A stretch of DNA of 64,000 bases from Azospirillum endophyticum (GCF_016595245.1 NZ_JAENHM010000049.1:21499-85498); one strand, 5' to 3'. Counted from the first letter of the stretch, positions 56,401 to 64,000 are shown. The notes: generated from the letters alone by a model not told the origin. A program made the numbers and translations.

Positions 56401-56612
56401 TGTCCGCGGGCATGCTGCCATCTGCCCTGGGCGTCGGCGAGGGCGGCTCCTTCCGCGCCCCGATGGCGATTGCGGTCATCGGCGGCATCATCGTCTCGAC
56501 GGCGCTGAGCCTCGTCGTCGTTCCTTCCGTCTTCCTGATCATGGACGACCTCTCGCGGCTGCTCGCCCGCGTCTTCGGCCGGCTGGCCGGCAGGCGGGAT
56601 GAGGACCGCTAG
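53451..56612 (+). CDS. RND-family efflux permease (AcrB/MdtB-like)
   Basis: The 1053-residue inner-membrane proton antiporter has 12 TM helices and two large periplasmic loops. It starts with 'WSIRNPVAPILAFCVLVVLGW'. The proton-relay Asp pair is in 'ILVDDAIVEIETVERH' (TM4), and 'PVLIGILMLMGVVSKNAILLVD' is the second-half mark. Family length is normal and the gene is intact. The pore domain is HAE1/heavy-metal-intermediate in style; the substrate cannot be told. It is controlled, presumably, by the divergent two-component system. Confidence 0.95.
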   Translation: MNVSAWSIRNPVAPILAFCVLVVLGWRSLDALPITRLPTIDVPVVSIAVTQDGATPAELEAQVAKRIEDAVAGIAGVHHIASTITDGRSTTVVAFRLEVPTGEALQDVRDAVERIRGDLPAMIDAPTVSRVEVEGQAIQTFAVSSPGMTLEGLSWFVDDTIARAIQGQRGVSRVERQGGSDREVRIELDADRLDAFGITAADVDGQLRRMNLDLGSGRGRVGGGEQAIRLLGDARDVAELAGTMIGLPNGRFVRLSDLGQVTDAHREPRSFARVDGLPVVTVAVFRAKGASEGSVADTVARTLDGIRAQHPDVAIALTDDAVVVTHGTYEAALHTLAEGGLLAILIVMAFLRNWRSTLIGAVALPLSAIPTFWALDLLGFSLNLVSLLAMTLATGILVDDAIVEIETVERHIRSGKPPYRAAIDATDEIGLAVIATTFAIVAVFLPVSFMPGIAGQYFIQFGLTVAVAVLFSLLVARLIIPVMAAHLLRPAEAGRHRDGGGGGDGGILRLYTALIAVTTRRRYATLLAAIGALGVSVYVLAQIPGSFMPPEDNARVSLSVELPPGATLEDTERTTAAIHDRIRGIDGVASVFVLGGVSPVGDPEPRLATVTVRLDPLDHSLATALVNDVAGRIPLIGPHLPKRAPAGRTTPQSRIEAEMLGRLRPIPDVRIVRMNEEGERDLSFNLLSDSAADLDHAVARLEAGLRGDPLVANAGTDGALPRPELRIRPHDDRMSRLGVTAEQIAQLVRIATIGDSDAQLAKIALDGRLIPIRVQLDRAIRTDLAAIRSLKVRTASGAMVPLSVVADIDHAEGPGSIRRHDRHRVVALGADLPAGVALDTATDRVRAIVAGAGLPPTVTVVESGDAEIQEEVQQGFGDAMILGLMMVLVVLILLFRDVIQPFTILFSLPLAIGGVAAGLILTRNALSMPVLIGILMLMGVVSKNAILLVDGGIAAMRRGMDRRAAIVEAGRKRARPIVMTSVAMSAGMLPSALGVGEGGSFRAPMAIAVIGGIIVSTALSLVVVPSVFLIMDDLSRLLARVFGRLAGRRDEDR

Positions 56613-57074
56613 CCATTCGACCATGAGAGGCGCGCCACGCTCGCGGCCGGGCGGAACAGGGGGCCAAAGGCACCGAAGAACGCTTCAGGAAGCTAAAGGG
56701 CGGTGAAGCGCATCCCGGAGCAAGGTCGCCGATGATCCCGTCCTTGCAGCCGGCCAAGCGTTCGCAACAGCGGAACATTCGGGTGCAGCGTGGATCGTGC
56801 TGGGCAAGGCAGGGTACCGCAGGTTTCGGGTCAAAATCGGACGAATGGAACGGCTGCCAAGGCGAGGGCTAGACCGGTAACGCGCTCTACGCCAAAGTGG
56901 CCACACCGCAGGTTCGCCACGTTCGGCAATGGGCACCGGCCGTCACATGCAGGTTTGCTCTCCCGATCACCGTCCTCGACGACCACGACGTTGCGGGAGC
57001 TGATCAGATTGCACATGTAGGCGTCGGAACCCCAACCGTGTCCCGGGCGCGTTCCGTTCTCCGTGCCCCCTCCC
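56613..57074. other. 462-nt gap with no recognised gene
   Basis: The sequence is less GC-rich and less codon-biased than its neighbours, with only short frames on either strand (such as 56831-57016 minus, 56897-57091 plus) that match nothing I know. It follows the RND gene end and precedes the 3' end of the OmpA gene. It may be decayed coding or mobile DNA. Confidence 0.5.
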
Positions 57075-57746
57075 TCATGAGCCGAGGTTGACGATCTCCA
57101 CCCGGCGGTTGGCGTCGCTGGCCGGGTTGGCCGGGTCGAGCAGCTGCTGCGATCCCAGGCCGCGGGCCATCAGGCGGCCGGGGGACACGCCGAAGGTCTT
57201 GGTCAGATAGTCGCGGACCGAGGCGGCGCGCCGTTTCGACAGAGCGAGGTTGTAGTCGGCGCTGCCGACGGCGTCGGTGTGGCCGGTCAGCTGGAACCGG
57301 TAGGCGCTGAGGTCCGGCGAGGTCAGGGCGCGGCCCAGCTCGTTCAGGATGCCGGTGGCCTTCGGCGACAGCTGCGCCGAGTTGAAGGCGAACTCCACCT
57401 GGAAGCTGATCCTGGGCGCGGCCTTCGGCTGGGGCGCCACCTTCGCCTGCGCCGCGGCGGCCGGCGGGGAGGCCGCGGCAGGCGGAGCGGAACTCTGGGC
57501 AGCCGCCGCCGGTGGAGCGGCCGGCGCCGTCGCATCGCCGGTACCGAGCGCAAGGCCGCGGGTCCGCGGCTTCTCGTCGCTCGCCGGAGCGTCCGGCTGG
57601 GCCTGGGGCTTCAGCGCCTTGATGAAGTCCTCCGACGTGGTCGGCGCACCGGTCGGATCGGCCGCCCATGCGGCACCTCCCAGCGCCAGCAGCAGGCCCA
57701 TCCCGGCCAGCGCCGGCCGCAACGCCCTGACGGTTCCGATCCTCAT
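57075..57746 (-). CDS. OmpA-like peptidoglycan-binding protein
   Basis: The 223-residue protein has a signal peptide (MRIGTVRALRPALAGMG... ending AAWA), a linker with TRGLALGTG and Ala/Pro tract (about 60-105), and a C-terminal OmpA domain (about 110-222). Marks are 'FAFNSAQLSPKATGILNELG', 'FQLTGHTDAVGSADYNLALSKRRAASVRDYL' (in parts) and 'NRRVEIVNLG'. It holds no TM barrel, so it is a periplasmic or lipoprotein-like anchor. The RGLALGTG motif recurs in the WD40/caspase protein 23 kb away. Start 57746 is set by the signal. Confidence 0.9.
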   Translation of the reverse strand: MRIGTVRALRPALAGMGLLLALGGAAWAADPTGAPTTSEDFIKALKPQAQPDAPASDEKPRTRGLALGTGDATAPAAPPAAAAQSSAPPAAASPPAAAAQAKVAPQPKAAPRISFQVEFAFNSAQLSPKATGILNELGRALTSPDLSAYRFQLTGHTDAVGSADYNLALSKRRAASVRDYLTKTFGVSPGRLMARGLGSQQLLDPANPASDANRRVEIVNLGS

Positions 57747-57951
57747 CCTCGACGGCTCCCAATTCCAACACGGCCAATACCGGCCACAGTCTAAACGACG
57801 GCGCGCCGGCCTTCCAGGGGCCGCCGCCCGGGTTGTGCTCGCCCCAGCCAACCCAGCCGATAAATCACACGGTCACCGGTGCAGTTGACGCTTTTCCCGC
57901 GCAGATTGCCTCCCTATCATATCCGGGTATCCTAATCGATCGGGGTAGGCC

Positions 57952-58302
57952 GTGCTCGTTCTGTCGCAGGCCCAGCTGGACAAGCTGGGGGAAGAGGATC
58001 TGATCCGTGCGGTGCACCGCTATCTGGCGGAGCGCTTCCCGGATGCCGCCCCGGTCCCGGCCGACGACTTCCGCCTGTTCGGCCGCAGCCAGCTGGCGCG
58101 GGCAGAGGCGCATGGGATGACGACGCGCTGGCAGGCCGCCTGCTACATCGTCACGGCGGCGCTGGCCGGCGACCGCTTCGACGAGGACAGCCCGGCGGCG
58201 CGCGACGTGCTGGCCGATCCGGCGATGACCGCCGACCGGAAGGCGGAATGGCTGACCGAGTGGGTCGACGCCATGATCGCCGCCCTGTCGCAGCGGGATT
58301 GA
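57952..58302 (+). CDS. Small accessory protein of a T6SS lipase module (probable adaptor/chaperone)
   Basis: The 116-residue protein starts with GTG 57952 (GGGG upstream). It resembles, from memory, small proteins found beside T6SS effectors: an opening 'VLSQAQLDKLGEEDLIRAVHRYL' and a late 'DRFDEDSPAARDVLADPAMTADRK'. It is mostly helical with no signal peptide. The lipase gene starts 4 nt after its stop, so the pair are translated together. It probably keeps the lipase loaded or inactive; this is inferred from context. Confidence 0.7.
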   Translation: MLVLSQAQLDKLGEEDLIRAVHRYLAERFPDAAPVPADDFRLFGRSQLARAEAHGMTTRWQAACYIVTAALAGDRFDEDSPAARDVLADPAMTADRKAEWLTEWVDAMIAALSQRD

Positions 58303-58306
58303 CGCC

Positions 58307-59482
58307 ATGCCGATCTTCTCCACGCTGACCGACCTCGCCGCAAACGCCACGGCGAAGGCGAAGGCGGCCTACCAGACCCTGCGCACCGGCGGGCGGATGG
58401 CGGCCGAGACGGCCAAGGCCGGCGTGAAGGAGGCCGGGTCCGCCGTGATGCAGGGCGACTTCCGCGGCGCGGCCAAGCGCGGGGCCAAGGCCGCCGGCCA
58501 GACCCTGACCGACGATCTGGCCAACCATTTCCGCAAGAACACCCCGGTCCCGGCCAAGAACCCGACCATCCCCTGTTCCCAGGCCGAGATCGACGCCAAG
58601 GCCAAGCGGGTGGCCGAGCGGCAGGCGCTGATCGCCGAGGCGCGCGAGAAGAAGGTGCTGCCCGACGTCACCGAGCGCTTCGCCCGCGACAACAAGGCGG
58701 TGGAGCGGGCGCGGCTGGCCGCCGACGTCTATCACCACGAGAACGGCCCCGATTCGCCGAAGACGCCGCCGCCGGGCTGGAGCCGGCTCAGCGACAACCC
58801 GGCCGAGCTGCGCAAATACGGCCTGGTTCCCAGCGACCTCGACCCCGGCACCGCGTCGGGCTACCGGGCGGAGCTGTATGTGTCCGATCCGAAGGTGTTC
58901 GGCTCGCCGCCGCAGGTGGTCCTGGTACCGAAGGGCACGACCTTCACCGCCAAGGAGGACTGGGTCAACAACCTGCAGCAGGGCGTCGGCCTGCGGTCCG
59001 ACTATTACGAGCGAACGATCCAGGCGGCGCAGAAGGTGAAGAGCAAGGTCGGGTCGCGGCTGGAGATGGCCGGCCATTCGCTGGGCGGCGGGCTGGCGAC
59101 CGCAGGCGCGGTGGTGACCGACGTGCCCTGCACCACCTTCAACACCGCCGGCCTGAAGGACGACACCGTCGCCGCCTTCGGCAAGTCGCGGGCGAATTCC
59201 GGCAAGGTCACCAACTATCAGGTGGGCGGCGAGATGCTGACCACCGCCCAGAACCTCGTCGGGCCGATGCCGACCAGCATCGGCAGGAACATACCGCTGG
59301 AAGCGGTGGACGAGCACGGCAACGCCTTCGTCGGCAAGGCCGCGGGCAAGAAGGGCCTGGATTATGTCAAGGGCACCGTCGGCGATTCCGTCACCAAGCA
59401 CGGCATGGCCTATCCCATCAACGCCATCGAAAAGCAGAAACGGGCGGATGAGGGGCAACTGCGTGCGGCGCTCCGGCGCTGA
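58307..59482 (+). CDS. Lipase (GHSLGGG) family, likely T6SS phospholipase effector
   Basis: The 391-residue protein has no signal peptide. Residues 1-70 are amphipathic, Ala/Lys-rich helix. The lipase-3-like domain (about 130-375) includes 'PKGTTFTAKEDWVNNLQQGVG' (oxyanion/lid region), nucleophile S258 in 'MAGHSLGGGLATAGAVV', 'TTFNTAGL' and a likely base H365 in 'TKHGMAYPINA'. Lack of a signal and a downstream periplasmic ankyrin protein overlapping by 35 nt are typical for a secreted antibacterial lipase and its immunity. vgrG at 24592 is 34 kb away, so the carrier is not certain. Confidence 0.85.
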   Translation: MPIFSTLTDLAANATAKAKAAYQTLRTGGRMAAETAKAGVKEAGSAVMQGDFRGAAKRGAKAAGQTLTDDLANHFRKNTPVPAKNPTIPCSQAEIDAKAKRVAERQALIAEAREKKVLPDVTERFARDNKAVERARLAADVYHHENGPDSPKTPPPGWSRLSDNPAELRKYGLVPSDLDPGTASGYRAELYVSDPKVFGSPPQVVLVPKGTTFTAKEDWVNNLQQGVGLRSDYYERTIQAAQKVKSKVGSRLEMAGHSLGGGLATAGAVVTDVPCTTFNTAGLKDDTVAAFGKSRANSGKVTNYQVGGEMLTTAQNLVGPMPTSIGRNIPLEAVDEHGNAFVGKAAGKKGLDYVKGTVGDSVTKHGMAYPINAIEKQKRADEGQLRAALRR

Positions 59483-60305
59483 GCGTCCTCGCCCCGGACA
59501 TCCCGGCCTTGGATATCCCGGCCCTGGATATCCCGGCGGTGCCCGCTTCGGCATTGCCTTTCTCCGCCGCCTGTTGATCCTGGTGGCGCTGGCCGCAGGC
59601 TGGACGCCCCTTCCCACCCTTTTCTCCGCGAGGTCCGCCATGGCCGCCCTGCCGCCCGCCAGCCAGTTCTTCCCCGATGCCGCCACGGCGAAGCTGGCCG
59701 AGGCCGCCGGCCGGGGGGACGCCGCCACGGTGCGCCAGCTCGTCGCCGCCGGGACGAACCCGAACGCGCTGGGGACGGAGGGGATGACGCCGCTGCTGTT
59801 CGCCATCGCCAGCCACAGCAAGCCCGGCGCCAAGGCCCTGCTGGAGGCCGGCGCCGACCCGAACCTGCGTGCCCGCGACGGCGAATCGGCGCTGACCATG
59901 GTGGCGTCCGGCACCGACACCGACTGGCTGCGGCTGCTGCTGGCCTTCGGCGGCGATGCCAACGCCCGCAACGCGATCGGCGAGCCGATCCTGGTCAATG
60001 CCGGGCTGCGCCGCAACGCCGACGCCGTCCGCATCCTGCTGGACGCCGGCGCCGACATCGAGGCGACCGACGACAGCGGCAGCACGGTGACGCTGGTGCT
60101 GGCGCGCATGAACCAGTTCCATGTCGTGGCCTATCTGCTGGGCCGCAACGCCGACGCGCTGCACCGCTCGCCGGTGTCGGAGGACGCGGCGGCCGACTAC
60201 ATCTTCCACGCCGACCTCGACCCGGCCTCGCCGCTTTCGGACTGGCAGCAGCGCTGCCGGCAATTTCTGCTGTCGCGCGGGATCGCGGCGCCGCTGGCGC
60301 GCTGA
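59448..60305 (+). CDS. Ankyrin-repeat periplasmic protein, probable lipase immunity protein
   Basis: This protein has 285 residues. The start at 59448 overlaps the lipase end. The N-terminus has the GYPGx repeat run (about 17-31), then a signal/anchor ('FLRRLLILVALAAGWTPL', about 39-57). About four ankyrin units follow (70-215: 'GDAATVRQLVAAGTNPNALGTEGMTPLLFAI', 'GAKALLEAGADPNLRARDGESALTMV' and others, in parts). A later Met at 59640 is just after the signal, so it is unlikely. Known lipase-effector immunity proteins include ankyrin types acting in the periplasm. Confidence 0.82.
   Translation: MRGNCVRRSGAERPRPGHPGLGYPGPGYPGGARFGIAFLRRLLILVALAAGWTPLPTLFSARSAMAALPPASQFFPDAATAKLAEAAGRGDAATVRQLVAAGTNPNALGTEGMTPLLFAIASHSKPGAKALLEAGADPNLRARDGESALTMVASGTDTDWLRLLLAFGGDANARNAIGEPILVNAGLRRNADAVRILLDAGADIEATDDSGSTVTLVLARMNQFHVVAYLLGRNADALHRSPVSEDAAADYIFHADLDPASPLSDWQQRCRQFLLSRGIAAPLAR
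59496..59540 (+). repeat. Three tandem 15-bp repeats encoding GYPGx
   Basis: Units GGACATCCCGGCCTT, GGATATCCCGGCCCT and GGATATCCCGGCGGT run head to tail. They are in frame in the ankyrin gene just past the lipase stop. As whole codons, copy number could change without breaking the frame. Confidence 0.85.
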
Positions 60306-60437
60306 CCCCGCAATCCTCGGCGGGAGGGGCACTCCGCCGGGACCGTTTTTTGCCGCAGGATTCGGCTGCACCCGGCCTTGCTCCCGCCGCAGTGCGGCGA
60401 TACCGTGCAGCCCACGCCGCAGCCGTTCCGTGGAACC

Positions 60438-62951
60438 ATGCACGACATCGTCATTCAAGTCCTCGGCGTCGCCGGGCTTCTCGCCCTCGTCAGTTTCCTG
60501 CCGCCGCTGGCCGCCCGCTTCCAGGTGCCCTTCACCGTGCTGCTGGCCGGCGTCGGCGTGGCGCTGGGCGCGGTGATCCAGACCTTCGCCGGGCCGGGCA
60601 AGGACCCGTTCCACGACTTCCTGAACTCGCTGGCCGAGCTGGACGTCTCGTCCGACGTGCTGCTGCACGTCTTCCTGCCGATCCTGCTGTTCGAGACGGC
60701 GCTGGCGGTCGACGTGCGGCGGCTGTTCGACGATCTCGGGCCGATCCTGCTGATGGCGGTGGTGGCGGTGTTCGTCTGTACCTTCGCCGTCGGCTATGCG
60801 GTCAACCTGTTCACCCCGATCCCGCTGGTCGCCTGCCTGCTGCTGGGCTCCATCGTCGCCTCCACCGACCCGGCGGCGGTCATCGGCATCTTCCGCGACC
60901 TCGGCGCGCCGAGACGGCTGACCACGCTGGTCGAGGGCGAAGCCCTGCTGAACGACGCCGCCGCCATCGCCCTGTTCACCCTGCTGCTCGACATGTTGAC
61001 GCGCACGTCCCATGGCGGGGCCGGGGCGGCGGCGCTGGACTTCCTGCGCGATTTCGCCGGCGGCGTCGTCACCGGCTATGTCTGCGGCCGCATCGTCTGC
61101 ATGCTGGTGGAGCCGGTGCGCAACCAGCCGATGGCGGAGATCACGCTGACGGTGGCGCTTGCCTACCTGTCCTACGTGGCGGCGGAACATTACGTCGGCG
61201 CGTCGGGCGTGGTCGCGGTGGTGACCTCGGCGCTGGTCGTCGGCTCGGTCGGGCGGACGCGCATCTCCCCCGCCACCTGGGGCGCGATGGAGCATGTCTG
61301 GCAGCAGTTGGGCTTCTGGGCCAACTCCATGATCTTCCTGCTGACCGCCATCCTGGTGCCGCGGCTGATGGCCGATGCCGGCTGGGCCGAGGTCGGGCTG
61401 GTCGTGGTGGTGGTGGTCGCGGCCTTCGCCGCGCGCGCGGTGGTGCTGTTCGGCCTGCTGCCGATCCTGTCCTGGGCCGGGCTGGCGCAGAAGGTCAGCG
61501 GCTCCTACCAGGCGGTGATGCTGTGGGGCGGCATGCGCGGGGCGGTGTCGCTGACGCTGGCCCTGGCGGTGACCGAGAATTTCCGGGTGCCCGACCGCAT
61601 CCAGAGCTTCGTCGCGGTGATGGTCACCGGCTTCGTCTTCGTCACCCTGTTCGTCAACGGCACCACACTGCGCTGGCTGATCAGCCTGCTGAAGCTGGAC
61701 GAGCTGACCCCGGTCGAGCGCGCCATGCGCAACCGGGCGCTGGCGCTGTCCACCGACAGCATCCGCGACCGCGTCGCCGCCGTCGCCCAGACCTACGAAG
61801 TCGACGGTGCCGTCAAGGACGTGATGGTCGCCCGCTACGAAGAGCGGCTGAAGCGGATCGACCGCGACAGCCAGGAGGAAGCCAAGCTGAGCGGCGAGGA
61901 CCGCGTCACCATCGGCCTCGTCATCCTGGTCAACCGCGAGGAAGAGCTCTATTACGCCCATTTCTCCGAAGGGGTGGTGTCGCGCGCCGTGATGGAGATG
62001 CTGGCCGGGCGCAGCGGCCGGTTGCTCGACGCGGTCAAGAGCCAGGGCCGCAACGGCTACCGCGCCTTCGAAGAGCCCTTCATCGCCTTCTCCCCCTGGA
62101 TGCGGACGGCGAGCTGGCTGCAGCGCCGCTTCGGCGTCCACCGGCCGCTGGCCCGGCGGCTGTCGATGCGCTTCGAGGTTCTGGTGGCCGTGCGGACCGT
62201 GCTGCGCGAGCTGCTGGCCTTCACCCGCGACCGGCTGGCCCGCGTGCTGGGCCAGGAGGTGGCGTTCGAACTGGAGGGCATGCTGGTCGGCCGGCTGGGC
62301 ATCGTCGAACAGGCGCTGGCGGCGCTGAAGCTGCAATATCCCGATTATGCGGTGGTGCTGCAGAGCCGCTATGTCGGCCGCGCCGCGTTGCGGCTGGAGC
62401 ATGCCGAATACCGGACCATGCATGCCGAATCGATCATCAGCCAGGAGGTCCTGACCGACCTGGAGCGCGACCTGGAACAGCGCCGCCGGGTGCTGGAGCG
62501 GCTGCCGAAGCTGGACGTCCGCTTCGACGTGGCGGAGCTGGTGCGCCGGGTGCCGCTGTTCGCCGGGCTGCCGGCGGAGCGGGTGTCGACCATCGCCACG
62601 CTGCTGCGTGCCCAGCTGGCATTGCCGGGCGAGACCATCGTGCGCAAGGGAGAGCGCGGCGACGCCATGTTCTTCATCGCGTCGGGCGCGGTGGAGGTGC
62701 TGGTGCCGACGCTGGCGGAGCCGGTGAAGCTCGGCACCGGCGACTTCTTCGGCGAGATGGCCCTGCTGTCCCGCCAGCGGCGCAATGCAGATGTGCGGGC
62801 GCTGGGCTATTGCCAATTGCTGGTGCTGGATGAGAAGGATTTCCGCCGGCTGGTGCAGAAGGACGCGGATTTGCAGTCCCACATCCAGGCGGTCGCCGAG
62901 GCGCGCCGCCAGCCGACCCAGTCGTCTCCGGCCGTCCCGGCGGTGAGCTGA
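60438..62951 (+). CDS. CPA1-type Na+/H+ antiporter with cyclic-nucleotide-binding domain
   Basis: The 837-residue protein has an N-terminal antiporter with ~12 TM (about 1-420: 'LLFETALAVDVRRLF', 'GSIVASTDPAAVIGIFRDLG', 'EGEALLNDAAAIALFTLLLD' with the ion-site Asp pair, 'MLWGGMRGAVSLTLAL'). A long cytosolic helical part (about 440-690) and a C-terminal CNB domain (about 715-825: 'GETIVRKGERGDAMFFIASGAVEV', 'GDFFGEMALLSRQRRNADVRAL', the cassette with Glu and Arg) follow. Nucleotide control of ion flow is likely. The start is fixed at MHDIVIQVLG, not further up. Confidence 0.93.
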   Translation: MHDIVIQVLGVAGLLALVSFLPPLAARFQVPFTVLLAGVGVALGAVIQTFAGPGKDPFHDFLNSLAELDVSSDVLLHVFLPILLFETALAVDVRRLFDDLGPILLMAVVAVFVCTFAVGYAVNLFTPIPLVACLLLGSIVASTDPAAVIGIFRDLGAPRRLTTLVEGEALLNDAAAIALFTLLLDMLTRTSHGGAGAAALDFLRDFAGGVVTGYVCGRIVCMLVEPVRNQPMAEITLTVALAYLSYVAAEHYVGASGVVAVVTSALVVGSVGRTRISPATWGAMEHVWQQLGFWANSMIFLLTAILVPRLMADAGWAEVGLVVVVVVAAFAARAVVLFGLLPILSWAGLAQKVSGSYQAVMLWGGMRGAVSLTLALAVTENFRVPDRIQSFVAVMVTGFVFVTLFVNGTTLRWLISLLKLDELTPVERAMRNRALALSTDSIRDRVAAVAQTYEVDGAVKDVMVARYEERLKRIDRDSQEEAKLSGEDRVTIGLVILVNREEELYYAHFSEGVVSRAVMEMLAGRSGRLLDAVKSQGRNGYRAFEEPFIAFSPWMRTASWLQRRFGVHRPLARRLSMRFEVLVAVRTVLRELLAFTRDRLARVLGQEVAFELEGMLVGRLGIVEQALAALKLQYPDYAVVLQSRYVGRAALRLEHAEYRTMHAESIISQEVLTDLERDLEQRRRVLERLPKLDVRFDVAELVRRVPLFAGLPAERVSTIATLLRAQLALPGETIVRKGERGDAMFFIASGAVEVLVPTLAEPVKLGTGDFFGEMALLSRQRRNADVRALGYCQLLVLDEKDFRRLVQKDADLQSHIQAVAEARRQPTQSSPAVPAVS

Positions 62952-62972
62952 CCGCACGGGGAAGGATTTTTG

Positions 62973-62996
62973 ATGAGCGAGACCGCCTATGAGTGA
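62973..62996 (+). promoter_or_regulatory. Overlapping mini-ORF (MSETAYE) at the start of the DMT gene
   Basis: ATGAGCGAGACC at 62973 and ATGAGTGAGACC at 62989 are near-copies. The first opens a 7-codon frame ending in TGA (62994-62996) that overlaps the true start. The GGGGAAGGA ribosome site is better spaced for the first ATG, so reinitiation or coupling may set the transporter level. Confidence 0.6.
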
Positions 62997-63873
62997 GACC
63001 ACGGCGGGCGGCAGCCAAGCCTGGCTGCGCCTGATGCCGGGTCTTTTCGTGCTGCTGTGGAGCACCGGCTTCATCGGGGCGAAATACGGCCTGCCTTATG
63101 TGGAGCCGCTGACCTTCCTGCTGCTCCGGCTCGGGCTGGTCGCCGTGGTGCTGGCGCTGGTGGCGCTGGCGAGCCGGGCGCCTTGGCCCAGGGACTGGGC
63201 GACGGCCGGGCGGATCGCGCTGGCCGGGCTGCTGGTGCACGGCGTCTATCTCAGCGGCATCTTCATCGCTATCGCGCACGGCCTGCCGGCGGGGGTGACC
63301 GCCCTGGTCGTCGGCATCCAGCCGCTGCTGACCGCCGCCCTGTCCGGCCCGCTGCTGGGCGAACGGGTGACCGGGCGGCAATGGGCCGGCCTGCTGCTGG
63401 GGCTGGCCGGCGTCGGGCTGGTGGTGCGGGAGAAGCTGGCGATCGACGCGGCGCATCTGGTTCCGCTCGGCTATGCCCTGGTGGCGCTGGTCGGCATCAC
63501 GCTGGGCACGCTGTACCAGAAGCGCCACGGCGGCGGCATGGATCTGCGCAGCGGCACCGCCATCCAGTACGGCGCCACCGCGCTCGCCCTGGCGGTCGCC
63601 GCCCCGCTGACCGAGACGATGCAGGTGCAGTGGACGAGCGAGTTCGTCTTCGCCCTGGTATGGCTCTGCTTCGTGCTGTCGGTCGGCGCCATCTTCCTGC
63701 TGTTCGCCCTGATCCGCCGCGGCGCGGCGGCCAAGGTCGCCAGCCTGTTCTACCTGACCCCGCCGGTCACGACCTTGATCGCCTGGATCCTGTTCGGCGA
63801 AAAGCTGGGCGTCGTCGCCTTGGCCGGCATGGCGGTCGCGGTCTGCGGCGTGGCGCTGGTCAACCGGAAGTGA
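62989..63873 (+). CDS. EamA/DMT-family exporter
   Basis: The 294-residue inner-membrane protein has ten TM helices in two EamA halves (5-145 and 155-294). Marks are 'LFVLLWSTGFIGAKYGLP', 'GLPAGVTALVVGIQPLLTAALSGPLLGERVTGRQWAGLLLGLAGVGLVV' (in parts) and the matching 'AAAKVASLFYLTPPVTTLIAWILFGEKL'. RhaT/RarD-type; a metabolite or drug exporter, substrate unknown. It follows the antiporter by 37 nt. Confidence 0.92.
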   Translation: MSETTAGGSQAWLRLMPGLFVLLWSTGFIGAKYGLPYVEPLTFLLLRLGLVAVVLALVALASRAPWPRDWATAGRIALAGLLVHGVYLSGIFIAIAHGLPAGVTALVVGIQPLLTAALSGPLLGERVTGRQWAGLLLGLAGVGLVVREKLAIDAAHLVPLGYALVALVGITLGTLYQKRHGGGMDLRSGTAIQYGATALALAVAAPLTETMQVQWTSEFVFALVWLCFVLSVGAIFLLFALIRRGAAAKVASLFYLTPPVTTLIAWILFGEKLGVVALAGMAVAVCGVALVNRK

Positions 63874-63929
63874 GGGTGGAGACGGTGTCGGCACCACTCT
63901 GCCAATCTCATCGTCAGAGAGCGCTTTCA

Positions 63930-63970
63930 CGGTTGCAAATAGCCCCTCTCCCCTCGCGGGAGAGCAACCG
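63930..63970. repeat. Palindromic repeat with CGGTTGC outer arms
   Basis: CGGTTGC (63930-63936)/GCAACCG (63964-63970) encloses CTCTCCC (63946-63952)/GGGAGAG (63958-63964), the same core as the other palindromes here. It may terminate the DMT gene. The last 30 bases show nothing else. Confidence 0.65.
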
Positions 63971-64000
63971 TGTTGTTGACTGAACCTCGTGTGCTCGCGG

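Noticed and set aside
59640..60305. Later start for the ankyrin protein at MAALPPASQ
   Set aside because: It would remove the signal anchor; the earlier start overlaps the lipase gene as coupled toxin-immunity genes often do.

Overview
The window is GC-rich (clearly above 60% by eye) and densely coded on both strands. The gene families point to an alphaproteobacterium of the Rhodospirillales: an ScfR-type acyl-CoA regulator, a Rieske/cyt b/cyt c1 operon, hemF, an alphaproteobacterial-type ClpB, and T6SS genes beside Ser/Thr kinase, FHA and caspase-like genes. Azospirillum is my best guess. It is inferred from gene content and style, not proven.

Layout. 1-7290: housekeeping genes. These are the 3' part of an ScfR-like regulator, a degenerate kinase/receiver protein, a DUF924 protein, the cytochrome bc1 operon petABC with a strong terminator, trmL and hemF. 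7319-9406: a scrap yard of mobile DNA. It holds an IS256-type transposase remnant fused to the tail of an AraC regulator, two pieces of serine recombinase, and a VapBC-type toxin-antitoxin pair whose toxin is frameshifted, with a good promoter/operator. 9514-17176: topoisomerase IB, a small MITE-like element, a membrane-bound SpoIIE-type phosphatase, small exported unknowns, a glutathionyl-hydroquinone reductase, and wrbA divergent from a LysR gene with a clear T-N11-A operator.

17195-38667: the most remarkable region. A long minus-strand block carries tssL, tssM, tagF, vgrG, a DUF4123 adaptor, PAAR and tagH(FHA). With them are a membrane Ser/Thr kinase ending in DUF4384 and a membrane-tethered alpha/beta hydrolase. 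Immediately upstream are a WD40/caspase-like giant protein, a glycine-zipper lipoprotein, and a divergent second caspase-like protein with a perfect EF-hand loop and its own DUF4384 domain. Sheath, tube and baseplate genes are absent from the whole window. So the membrane complex, spike-loading and phospho-signalling parts of a T6SS stand next to caspase-like proteins, away from the core machine. I read this as a candidate signalling/secretion module that deserves study.

38687-46956: GyrI-like protein, pabC-pabB (folate), an SDR, a Cys-rich membrane-like unknown, clpB (with a possible RpoH promoter and a terminator) and a Tat-exported beta-carbonic anhydrase. 46920-56612: regulators, then a two-component system divergent from a mipA-RND efflux set with OmpR-type repeats between them. 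57075-60305: an OmpA-like protein divergent from a probable T6SS lipase effector module (adaptor, GHSLGGG lipase, ankyrin immunity). 60438-64000: a CPA1-type antiporter with a cyclic-nucleotide domain and a DMT exporter. CCCTCTCCC-type palindromes recur at gene ends through the window. I saw no tRNA, rRNA or CRISPR.
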